Source: Stappia sp.
GTDB lineage: Bacteria > Pseudomonadota > Alphaproteobacteria > Rhizobiales > Stappiaceae
Assembly: GCF_040110915.1 (NCBI RefSeq)
Contig: NZ_CP157793.1
Location: 4,237,001-4,301,000 of the forward strand
Length of the DNA stretch: 64,000 bases
Direction: 5' to 3'
Shown here one piece after another: positions 34,778 through 41,821 of the stretch. The position numbers were made by a program, and so were the translations under genes. Within the stretch, counting starts at the first letter, position 1; every line of letters starts with the position of its first letter. The notes beneath the pieces were generated by a model. It was not told the DNA's origin, ran no database searches, and was given only the letters and a program-made list of their open reading frames with translations.

Positions 34778-35952
34778 TGCGAGTACCGGAAGGCGCGGCG
34801 CTTGAGCGCGGCCAGTTGCTCGGGCGCAAGATCCGGTGTGACCAGGGCGAAGTCCCCGGAGTAGACCTGCGGCACCTCGTCGCCGCGACCGGCGAGATCG
34901 AGCGCGATCGCTTCGGCCATGGCAACGCCGTTGTCGTCGTTCATGCGCATCACGGTCGCCTCGAGCGCGCCCGTCGCGACAAGGTCGAGTTCGGCGATTC
35001 CGCCGCCCCAGCCGTTGAGGCGCACGTCGCGGGTCCTGTCGAGTTCGCGCAGGGCATCGACCGCGCCGAGCGCGATGTCGGTTGCACAGGCATAGATGAA
35101 ATCGACCTCGGGGTGGCGACGCAGCAACGATTCGGTCGCCTCGCGCGCGTTCTCGCGGTCGAAGCCGACATAGTAGGAGGCGACGATCTCGGTCTTGGCG
35201 CGCGAGAGCGCCGCAGAGCGGAAGGTGTCGCCCCTTGCGCTGCTGACGTAGCCCCTCGGCCCGTAGAGGATGGCGATCTTCTTCGGCGCGTCCTCGCCGG
35301 ACAGGATGTGGTCGATCAGCAGGCGCGTGCCCTCGGCATGGTCGAAGCCGACATAGAGGAAGGGTTGCGACTGGCGCCAGGCGCGCAGCGGCGTGGTGAC
35401 GTTCTGCAGGATCACCTTCGGCCGGCCGCGGGCGATCAGGCGCTCGATGATCACCCGGTGACGGAAGGCGTCCAGCGTGAAGATCAGATAGTCGGGATCC
35501 TGCCGCAACGCGTCGTTGATCAGCACCGCCTGACGGCGGACTTCGCTGCCGGGTCGCGTGAAATGCGTGTCGATGACATGGGGGACGCCAAGCGCCGTCA
35601 ACCGGGCTTCGAGGGAGCTGACGCTGCGCCGCCAGTAATCCGAGGCCTGGATGCCGGGATAGACGACGGCGATGCGCGCCGGCCGGTCGAGATCCACGTT
35701 CACCGGCGCGGGCGTTCCGACGACCCGCTCCGAAAACGAATGCGTCAGGCCGGCTTGCGCGGGGTGTTGCTCGATAAAATTACGTAGGGTCCAGTAGTCG
35801 GAAAGCGAAATCGAGTCCGCCCGTGCCGCGCCCGCGTGGACGAAGAAGAGCAACACGGTAAAGATGATCGCACAGTGTTTACTACGATATTTTGTTAACA
35901 CATCGTAACTCGCGATTGACTCGCATTGTGGGAACGATGAAACACCGCGCAT
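34774..35952 (-). CDS. luxP: LuxP-like periplasmic autoinducer-2 binding protein
   Basis: The 392-residue periplasmic-binding protein has a signal peptide ending at AARA (about residue 45). VVYPGIQASDYW (residues 96-107), ILQNVTTPLRAW, FLYVGFDHAEGTRLL, GYVSSARGDTF, YACATDIALGAVDAL, NGWGGGIAELD and VMRMNDDNGVAMAEAI match Vibrio LuxP. The ligand contacts known there (Gln77, Ser79, Trp82, Asn159, Arg215, Thr266, Asp267, Trp289, Arg310, recalled from memory) correspond to Q102, S104, W107, N184, R240, T291, D292, W315 and R336, all conserved. It should bind borated AI-2 and signal through the coupled sensor. The start is uncertain: ATG 35952 or GTG 35901, both without a clear Shine-Dalgarno; the first 20 residues may not be translated. 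A sugar-binding role is less likely given the full pocket. Confidence 0.88.
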   Translation of the reverse strand: MRGVSSFPQCESIASYDVLTKYRSKHCAIIFTVLLFFVHAGAARADSISLSDYWTLRNFIEQHPAQAGLTHSFSERVVGTPAPVNVDLDRPARIAVVYPGIQASDYWRRSVSSLEARLTALGVPHVIDTHFTRPGSEVRRQAVLINDALRQDPDYLIFTLDAFRHRVIIERLIARGRPKVILQNVTTPLRAWRQSQPFLYVGFDHAEGTRLLIDHILSGEDAPKKIAILYGPRGYVSSARGDTFRSAALSRAKTEIVASYYVGFDRENAREATESLLRRHPEVDFIYACATDIALGAVDALRELDRTRDVRLNGWGGGIAELDLVATGALEATVMRMNDDNGVAMAEAIALDLAGRGDEVPQVYSGDFALVTPDLAPEQLAALKRRAFRYSQ

Positions 35953-36079
35953 GCAAATTCAAGTCGTAAAGCTCGGCTATATGTTTCTACTGACTGTATT
36001 TCTCGCCTGGGTTGCGTCTTCCGCGAGGAGCTCTTGCCGTCGCCGGGCGTGGCGGGGATGACGCGGGGCGGCGCCGGCG

Positions 36080-36107
36080 TTGCGTGCCGGCGCGAACCTG
36101 ATATACC
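36080..36107 (+). promoter_or_regulatory. Putative promoter and operator of dapB-gpmA
   Basis: TTGCGT (36080-36085), 16-bp spacer, TATACC (36102-36107). An inverted repeat GCGCCGGC (36071-36078) and GCCGGCGC (36086-36093) straddles the -35, so a repressor site is possible. Confidence 0.45.
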
Positions 36108-36137
36108 GCGGGCACGATCAAGCCGGGGACGAGCGAT

Positions 36138-36947
36138 ATGACGATGCGTCTTGCTGTGGTGGGGGCGGCCGGACGGATGGGCGGGGCCCTGATCCGGGCG
36201 GTCACCGAGATGGACGGAGTGGAACTGTGCGGCGCCGTCGAGCGCGCCGGCGCCGAGGCGATCGGTGCCGACGCCGGCGTCGTGGCGGGGATCCCGCCGC
36301 TCGACATTCCCGTGACCGACGATCCCCTGCCGGTTTTCGCCGCCGCCGACGGCGTGCTCGACTTCACGGCCCCGTCCGCGACCCGGGGCTTCGCGGAGCT
36401 TGCCGCCCAGGCCCGCTGCGTTCATGTGATCGGCACCACCGGCATGACGGAGGAGGACGTCGAGGCGATCCGTCCGGCGGCGCGCCATGCCCGTCTCGTC
36501 AAGTCCGGCAACATGAGCCTCGGCGTCAATCTTCTGGCCGCGCTGGTGCGCCGGGCGGCGGCCGCGCTCGACGAGGATTTCGACATCGAGGTGCTGGAGA
36601 TGCACCACCGCCACAAGGTCGATGCGCCGTCCGGTACGGCGCTGCTGCTCGGCGACGCGGCGGCGGCGGGACGCGGCATCGATCTGGCCGGGCACAGCGT
36701 GCGCGTGCGCGACGGCATCACGGGGGCGCGCGAGCGCGGCGACATCGGCTTCGCCACCCTGCGCGGCGGCTCGGTGATCGGCGATCACAGCGTGATCCTG
36801 GCGGGGCCGCTGGAAACGCTGACACTGTCGCACCACGCGCAGGATCGCAGCATTTTCGCGCGCGGCGCCGTCAAGGCCGCGCTCTGGGCCCGCGACAGGA
36901 AGCCGGGCCTCTATTCGATGGCGGACGTCCTCGGTCTCGCCGACTGA
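36138..36947 (+). CDS. dapB: 4-hydroxy-tetrahydrodipicolinate reductase
   Basis: DapB (269 residues) reduces the dipicolinate precursor with NAD(P)H on the way to lysine and meso-diaminopimelate. The cofactor loop is VVGAAGRMGGAL near residue 7. The catalytic/substrate segment is EMHHRHKVDAPSGTAL near 155-170 (HHRHK with the general acid His and Lys). ATG 36138 has GGGGA upstream; ATG 36144 is an alternative. gpmA follows after 35 bp. Confidence 0.96.
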   Translation: MTMRLAVVGAAGRMGGALIRAVTEMDGVELCGAVERAGAEAIGADAGVVAGIPPLDIPVTDDPLPVFAAADGVLDFTAPSATRGFAELAAQARCVHVIGTTGMTEEDVEAIRPAARHARLVKSGNMSLGVNLLAALVRRAAAALDEDFDIEVLEMHHRHKVDAPSGTALLLGDAAAAGRGIDLAGHSVRVRDGITGARERGDIGFATLRGGSVIGDHSVILAGPLETLTLSHHAQDRSIFARGAVKAALWARDRKPGLYSMADVLGLAD

Positions 36948-36982
36948 CGCGCCGCCTGTCATCCCCTCGGAGTAACGTCGAC

Positions 36983-37603
36983 ATGGAACATCTTCTCGTG
37001 CTCGTCCGTCACGGGCAAAGCGACTGGAACCTGAAGAACCTCTTCACCGGCTGGAAGGATCCGGACCTGACGGAGAAGGGGGTCGACGAGGCCCGGGGCG
37101 CCGGGCGGAAGCTGAAGGACCTGAAGCTCGATTTCGATCTCGCCTTCACCTCCGAGCTGTCGCGGGCGCAGCGCACGCTGTCGCTCATCCTGGAGGAGCT
37201 GGGCCAGACGGGTCTGGAGACGATCCGTGACCAGGCGCTGAACGAGCGCGACTACGGCGATCTCACCGGCATGAACAAGGACGAGGCGCGCGAGAAGTTC
37301 GGCGAGGAGCAGGTCCATGTCTGGCGCCGCTCCTTCGACGTGCCGCCGCCGGGCGGGGAAAGCCTGAAGATGACGGCCGAGCGCGTGCTGCCCTACTACC
37401 GCCGCGAGATCCTGCCGCAGGTGCTCGCGGGCAAGCGGGTGATCGTCGCCGCCCATGGCAACTCGCTGCGCGCGCTGGTGATGGAACTCGAGGGGCTGAG
37501 CCCGGACGAGATCCTCAAGCGCGAGCTGGCGACCGGCGCGCCGCTCGTCTACCGGCTGACGGACGAGGGCAAGGTCGCCTCCGTGCAGGACCTGGCCGAC
37601 TGA
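36983..37603 (+). CDS. gpmA: 2,3-bisphosphoglycerate-dependent phosphoglycerate mutase
   Basis: The 206-residue enzyme interconverts 3- and 2-phosphoglycerate in glycolysis. The phospho-acceptor His is in LVRHGQSDWN (residues 7-16). ALNERDYGDLTGMNK near 83-97 and AAHGNSLRALVMELEG near 156-171 (second His) complete the site. It starts at MEHLLVLVRHG behind CGGAG. It lies behind dapB, an order often seen in rhizobia, and ends at a terminator. Confidence 0.95.
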   Translation: MEHLLVLVRHGQSDWNLKNLFTGWKDPDLTEKGVDEARGAGRKLKDLKLDFDLAFTSELSRAQRTLSLILEELGQTGLETIRDQALNERDYGDLTGMNKDEAREKFGEEQVHVWRRSFDVPPPGGESLKMTAERVLPYYRREILPQVLAGKRVIVAAHGNSLRALVMELEGLSPDEILKRELATGAPLVYRLTDEGKVASVQDLAD

Positions 37604-37649
37604 CGGCGCTTTCCGCCGCGCCGGGACCGCGGCGGCGCGGATACAAAGA

Positions 37650-37685
37650 CGGGCGCGATCCGGAATGGAGCGCGCCCGTTTTCTT
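37650..37685 (+). terminator. Intrinsic terminator after gpmA
   Basis: CGGGCGCG (37650-37657) pairs with CGCGCCCG (37671-37678), with an inner TCC/GGA extension, then TTTTCTTG. It can also stop transcripts converging from the minus-strand kinase gene only poorly, since the A run on that side is short. Confidence 0.85.
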
Positions 37686-37760
37686 GAAAAGCCCCGGCAG
37701 ACACGCCGTGGTAAAGGCGCCGGCCCCAGAAAACGGCCCCGCGCACCGGAACCGGTCGTG

Positions 37761-38762
37761 TCAGAGCGCGAAGCCCTGCTGTTCGGCCACCTGCCGCAGC
37801 GAGCGTTCGGGGCGCGCGCCGACGTGGCGGATCACCTCGGCCGCGCACAGGCACCCCAGTTCCGCCGACATGGCGTGGTCGTAGTCGCGCGACAGGCCGA
37901 GCAGGAAGCCGGCGGCGAACAGGTCGCCCGCGCCGGTGAGATCGACGACATCCTCGACCTTTTCCGCCGCCACATGCACGGTGTTTTCCCGGCCGATGGC
38001 CATCGCGCCGTTCTCGCCCATGGTCAGCGCGGTGAGCGCGCAGTCCTTGCGCACGCTGTCGATGGCGGTGTCGAGATCCGCCGTCTCGTAGAGCGCCTTG
38101 AGTTCATGTTCGTTGGCGAAGAGCACGTCGATGGTGCCGTCGCGCATCATGCCCAGGAACTCGGAGCGGTAGCGGTCGACGCAGAAGCTGTCGGACAGCG
38201 TCAGGCTCACCTTGCGCTTGTGCGCATGCGCGATCTCGGCGGCCTTGAGGAAGGCTTCCTTCGCGCCGGGCGGGTCCCAGAGGTAGCCTTCCATGTAGGT
38301 GATGGCGGAGGCGGCGACCTGGTCGGCGTCGATGTCGTCCGGCGACAGTTCGACACAGGCGCCGAGATAGGTGTTCATCGTGCGCTCGCCGTCCGGCGTG
38401 ATGAGGATCATCGAGCGCGCCGTGGGCGGGCCGTCGGTCAGCGCCGGCGTGTCGAAGGCGACACCGGTTCCGGTCATGTCGTGGCGATAGGCGGTGCCGA
38501 GTTCGTCTTCCGCGATCTTGCCGAAATAGGCGCTCGCGCCGCCGAGCTGGGCGATGCCGGCGGCCGTGTTGCCGGCGCTGCCGCCGGAGATCCGGGTGGT
38601 CTGCCCCATCTTTGCGTACAGGCGGACCGCCTCCTCGGTGTCGATCAGCCGCATCGAGCCCTTGATCAGGTTCTCCGCGACCAGGAAATCCTCTTCCACA
38701 TGCGCGAAGACGTCGCAGATGGCGTTGCCGATGCACAGGGCGTCGAAGCGGGGCAAGGTCAT
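37761..38762 (-). CDS. Adenosine kinase (PfkB/ribokinase family)
   Basis: The 333-residue sugar/nucleoside kinase has the PfkB signature 1 as GGSAGNTAAGIAQLGG (about 60-75) and signature 2 as DLTGAGDLFAAGFLLG (about 273-288), whose second Asp is the catalytic base. The opening FDALCIGNAICDVFAHV fits rhizobial adenosine kinases. It would phosphorylate adenosine to AMP, removing the adenosine produced downstream of SAH. It is the third gene of a minus-strand group kdsB-pheA-kinase, 26 bp after pheA. Another nucleoside or sugar substrate remains possible. Confidence 0.82.
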   Translation of the reverse strand: MTLPRFDALCIGNAICDVFAHVEEDFLVAENLIKGSMRLIDTEEAVRLYAKMGQTTRISGGSAGNTAAGIAQLGGASAYFGKIAEDELGTAYRHDMTGTGVAFDTPALTDGPPTARSMILITPDGERTMNTYLGACVELSPDDIDADQVAASAITYMEGYLWDPPGAKEAFLKAAEIAHAHKRKVSLTLSDSFCVDRYRSEFLGMMRDGTIDVLFANEHELKALYETADLDTAIDSVRKDCALTALTMGENGAMAIGRENTVHVAAEKVEDVVDLTGAGDLFAAGFLLGLSRDYDHAMSAELGCLCAAEVIRHVGARPERSLRQVAEQQGFAL

Positions 38763-38788
38763 GTCGTGATCGTATCCTCGGTTGTGTC

Positions 38789-39688
38789 TCAGATACCCGG
38801 CGTCGGCCGCAGGGCGCGGTTGGCTTCCGGTTCGCTGATCTTCTGGCGGAACGGGTCCGCGCGGTAAACACCCAGAAGCTTGAATTCGGCGGAGAAGAAC
38901 TTCAGCTCCTCCAGCGCCAGCGACACGCTGCGCTCGTCCGGGTGCCCCTCGACGTCGGCATAGAACATCGAGGCGAAGAACTGTCCCTCGAGCTGATAGG
39001 ATTCCAGCTTGGTCATGTTGACGCCGTTGGTGGCGAAGCCGCCGAGCGCCTTGTACAGGGCTGCCGGCACGTTGCGCACCCGGAACACGAAGGTGGTGAT
39101 GACGCCGGGGCCGTTGTTCGCCGCGCGCAAGGCTTCGCGCGACAGGATGAGAAAGCGCGTGGTGTTATGCGCCTCGTCCTCCACGTCGCGGCGCAGGATG
39201 TCGAGCCCATAGGCCTCCGCCGCGAGTTCGGGGGCGAGCGCGGCCGCCGTGGGGTCTCCGCGTTCCGCGATCTGGCGCGCGGAGCCGGCCGTGTCCGCGC
39301 CGATGACCGGCTTGAGGCCGAGCTCGCGGATGATCTTGCGGCACTGGCCGAGCCCCATGACGTGGCTCTGCACGCTCTTCAGATCCTCGAGCCGCGCGCC
39401 GGGCAGGCCCATCAGCTGGAAGCGGATCGGCAGGAAATATTCGCCGATGATCTGCAGCGAGGATTGCGGCAGCAGGTTGTGGATGTCGGCGACCCGTCCG
39501 GCGACGGAGTTTTCGACCGGGATCATGCCGAAATCCGCCTCGCCGCTTTCAAGGGCCGTGAAGCAGTCCTCGAAGGTGGCGCAGGGCACCGCCTCGTAGT
39601 CGGGATAGACGTTGCGGCAGGCGGTGTGCGAGTTCGCACCGTATTCGCCCTGGAAGACGATTTTCTTGTTGGTGGTCATGGGCTGCAT
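38789..39688 (-). CDS. pheA: Prephenate dehydratase with ACT domain
   Basis: The 299-residue monofunctional enzyme converts prephenate to phenylpyruvate for phenylalanine. FQGEYGANSHTACRNVYP near the start, GMIPVENSVAGRVADIH near 54-70 and NTTRFLILSRE near 176 are PDT signatures; the TTRF threonine is catalytic. The ACT domain (about 195-285; GVNMTKLESYQLEGQFFASMFY) binds Phe for feedback. The start is chosen at ATG 39688, 5 bp after the kdsB stop. TTG 39700 (overlapping kdsB) and ATG 39679 are alternatives. Confidence 0.93.
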   Translation of the reverse strand: MQPMTTNKKIVFQGEYGANSHTACRNVYPDYEAVPCATFEDCFTALESGEADFGMIPVENSVAGRVADIHNLLPQSSLQIIGEYFLPIRFQLMGLPGARLEDLKSVQSHVMGLGQCRKIIRELGLKPVIGADTAGSARQIAERGDPTAAALAPELAAEAYGLDILRRDVEDEAHNTTRFLILSREALRAANNGPGVITTFVFRVRNVPAALYKALGGFATNGVNMTKLESYQLEGQFFASMFYADVEGHPDERSVSLALEELKFFSAEFKLLGVYRADPFRQKISEPEANRALRPTPGI

Positions 39689-39693
39689 CGCGC

Positions 39694-40443
39694 TCAGCAA
39701 GAGGTTGGGTGGCGGGCGGCGAGCACCGCGCGCACGGCGGCGAGGTCGGCGGGCGTGTTGACGTCCATCGGGGTGCTGTCGACCAGCGAGACGTCGATGC
39801 GCATGCCCGCTTCGAGCGCGCGCAACTGCTCCAGCTTCTCGCGCAGCTCCAGTGGCGAGGGCGGCAGCGAAACGAAACGCGCCAGCGCCGCCCGGCGATA
39901 GGCGTAGATCCCGATGTGCTGATAAAGCGGACCCGGTCCGTGCGGGGCGGTGGCGCGGGTGAAATAGAGCGCGCGCAGCCGGTCTTCGCCGACCTGCGTG
40001 CCCACCGCCTTCACCGCGCCGTGGTCGGAGCGCAACGCCGGGTCGCGGATTTCCGTCGCGATCGTGCCGATGTCGACGGCCGGATCGGCAAGCGGCGCGA
40101 AGGCCGCGCGCAGGGCCTCCGGTTCGATCAGCGGCACGTCGCCCTGGAGGTTGAGGACCACATCAAAGCGCCCGTCCGCGTCGAAGGCGGTCGCGGCGGC
40201 GTGCACCCGGTCGGAGCCGCTGGCAAGCTCCGGCGGGGTGAGGACGGCCTCGCCGCCGGCCGCCTCGACCGCGGCCTTGATCCGCGCGTCGTCGCAGGCG
40301 ACCAGGACCGGGCCGATGTCGGCGGCGCGCGCCTGGTCCAGCACATGCACGATCATCGGCCGGCCGTGAATGTCGGCGAGCGGCTTGTCGGGCAGGCGGG
40401 TGGCGGCCATGCGCGCGGGAATGACGACGAGGGCGCGTGTCAT
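39694..40443 (-). CDS. kdsB: 3-deoxy-manno-octulosonate cytidylyltransferase
   Basis: KdsB (249 residues) activates Kdo with CTP for lipopolysaccharide. VVIPARMAATRLPDKPLADIHG (first 30 residues) is the nucleotide loop, QGDVPLIEPEAL near 100 holds the metal-binding Asp, and YQHIGIYAYRRAAL near 180 is a family mark. ATG 40443 starts at MTRALVVIPAR; a 72-residue upstream extension in frame is leader. A promoter is visible at 40520-40547. Confidence 0.95.
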   Translation of the reverse strand: MTRALVVIPARMAATRLPDKPLADIHGRPMIVHVLDQARAADIGPVLVACDDARIKAAVEAAGGEAVLTPPELASGSDRVHAAATAFDADGRFDVVLNLQGDVPLIEPEALRAAFAPLADPAVDIGTIATEIRDPALRSDHGAVKAVGTQVGEDRLRALYFTRATAPHGPGPLYQHIGIYAYRRAALARFVSLPPSPLELREKLEQLRALEAGMRIDVSLVDSTPMDVNTPADLAAVRAVLAARHPTSC

Positions 40444-40519
40444 GCAAGCCGGCTCCCGGCCTGCGGCCGGTCTTCGGCGGGCAGGAAAAACGAAGGGTCC
40501 ATATGTCTCATGAAAAGCC

Positions 40520-40547
40520 CTTTTAAACCTATGGACACGAGCGTCAA
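40520..40547 (-). promoter_or_regulatory. Putative promoter of kdsB-pheA-kinase
   Basis: On the minus strand TTGACG (40547-40542), a 16-bp spacer and TAAAAG (40525-40520). It would give a leader of about 70 nt. Confidence 0.55.
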
Positions 40548-40646
40548 AAACTTTGTAGTTTCCGGCGACTTTTTCACCACGCGACGCGTTGCGGGGGGCC
40601 GTCAGACGCGCGCCAGCCACGACCGATGGAGTTGGAGCGAGCGGGA

Positions 40647-41213
40647 ATGAATTCTGCAAAGCTAAACATGATTGCCGGCGCCGTCCTGTCCGTCCTTTTG
40701 CTGACGATGGGTCTCGGTGTCCTTTCCGATATCGTTTTCGCTCCGCAGACGCCGGAGAAACCCGGATACGAGATCGTCGTGGCCGACGCCGAGGGCGGGG
40801 CGACCGAGGAGGCGGCCGAGGAGCCGCAGGTCGAGCCGATCGCCGTGCGGCTGGCGAGCGCGTCGGCGGCGGACGGCGAGAAGCTGGTGCGGGCCTGCGC
40901 CGCCTGTCATGCCTTCGAGCAGGGCGGCCCGAACAAGGTCGGCCCGGTGCTGTGGGATGTGGTCGGGCGCACGCCGGGCGGCGTCGACGGCTTCCGCTAC
41001 TCCGGCGCCATGACCGCCTACGGCGAGGACAAGGGCGAGTGGACCTACGAGGGGCTCGACAACTTCCTGGCCGGCCCGGCGGATTACATCGACGGCACCT
41101 CGATGAGCTACCGCGGTCTGCGCAAGCCGGAAGACCGCGCCAACATGATCGCCTATCTGCGCTCGCTGTCGGAAGATCCGCGTCCGCTGCCGGAGCCCGC
41201 CGCGGCGGAGTGA
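40647..41213 (+). CDS. Membrane-anchored c-type cytochrome (CycM-like)
   Basis: The 188-residue protein has an uncleaved N-terminal helix (about 8-32), an acidic Ala/Glu linker (about 35-70) and a class-I cytochrome c domain. Heme attaches at CAACH (C84, C87, H88). The sixth ligand is likely the Met in DGTSMSYRG. In rhizobia CycM-type proteins pass electrons from the bc1 complex to the aa3 oxidase on the periplasmic side of the inner membrane. ATG 40647 follows GGAG; an ATG 21 bp upstream is less likely. A UUCG-capped terminator follows. Confidence 0.9.
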   Translation: MNSAKLNMIAGAVLSVLLLTMGLGVLSDIVFAPQTPEKPGYEIVVADAEGGATEEAAEEPQVEPIAVRLASASAADGEKLVRACAACHAFEQGGPNKVGPVLWDVVGRTPGGVDGFRYSGAMTAYGEDKGEWTYEGLDNFLAGPADYIDGTSMSYRGLRKPEDRANMIAYLRSLSEDPRPLPEPAAAE

Positions 41214-41274
41214 CCCGGTCGGGCGACCCCGGCCCTTGCCGCCGGGAGGCCGTGGGAAACGCAGGATGAGACTG

Positions 41275-41303
41275 GAAGGCCGGGTTCGCCCGGCCTTCTT
41301 GCG
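41275..41303 (+). terminator. Intrinsic terminator with TTCG tetraloop after the cytochrome gene
   Basis: GAAGGCCGGG (41275-41284), loop TTCG, CCCGGCCTTC (41289-41298), then TTGCG. Confidence 0.85.
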
Positions 41304-41495
41304 TTCGGCCAGAGCGCAGTTGGTGCGGTCATTCCGCAGAGGTGCAATGGCGGCGCTTCCCTCTCGGTGGGTGGCGTGCCTCGTCCGGTTGTGATGAGTA
41401 AACTTAAGATTGTGCCGGGTCGTGCGGCAAGGCCCGGGGCGGGAAACTCTTCCGCTTCTCGCTTCGCGGGGCCTAGATGTTTTGCCGAGGGCCAG

Positions 41496-41524
41496 TTGAT
41501 TCCCGGTCGTATACGTAGAATAAA
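41496..41524 (+). promoter_or_regulatory. Possible promoter of the CHASE-GGDEF gene
   Basis: TTGATT (41496-41501), a 17-bp spacer and AATAAA (41519-41524). The -10 overlaps the GAAT-N5-ATTC inverted repeat at 41518-41530, a possible regulator site. Confidence 0.35.
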
Positions 41525-41695
41525 TCATTCTAGACGATGACTGTGTTGTCGGAAGCGCCGGCAAGTGTGGACGCACCGCTCCCGGTGCCGGCCGCCCGAT
41601 GTTTCGCTTTCCGCGCCATGCCGTCGGCTTTGCAACGGGATCGGCCTCGGGTGCGCGCCGCGTCGGGCCTCGCCGGCTCGATGCGCCCGGGTACA

Positions 41696-41755
41696 CTGGC
41701 GCATGAAATACCGGCGCGTGGAAAACTGGCGCGTGGAATACCGGCGGGGGGAGCA
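41696..41755 (+). repeat. 15-bp tandem repeat in the cyclase leader
   Basis: CTGGCGCATGAAATA (41696), CCGGCGCGTGGAAAA (41711), CTGGCGCGTGGAATA (41726) and CCGGCGGGGGGAGCA (41741). Strict 15-bp period with point differences. Confidence 0.8.
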
Positions 41756-41821
41756 CCGCACCCCGGGAACACGACGCGCGGGACCGGCAAGGGACGTGAG
41801 TCCGATGAGGAGGATGAGGCG

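Larger units (their letters stand above)
41214..41821. other. 608-bp gap before the CHASE cyclase: terminator, possible promoter, palindrome, tandem repeat
   Basis: After the cytochrome terminator (41275-41303) no convincing gene appears up to the chosen cyclase start. The stretch holds CGTATACG (41508-41515), GAAT-N5-ATTC (41518-41530), a promoter-like TTGATT at 41496 and a 15-bp tandem repeat at 41696-41755. An open frame back to 41537 exists but reads as low-complexity leader. Confidence 0.5.

Noticed and set aside
40626..40646. Start of the cytochrome gene at ATG 40626
   Set aside because: It would put acidic residues and part of the Shine-Dalgarno into the protein; ATG 40647 has GGAG at a proper distance and leads directly into the membrane anchor.
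41537..41821. N-terminal 95-residue extension of the CHASE cyclase from ATG 41537
   Set aside because: No Shine-Dalgarno, low-complexity Pro/Gly/Arg sequence containing the 15-bp repeat; TTG 41822 has an ideal AGGAGG.
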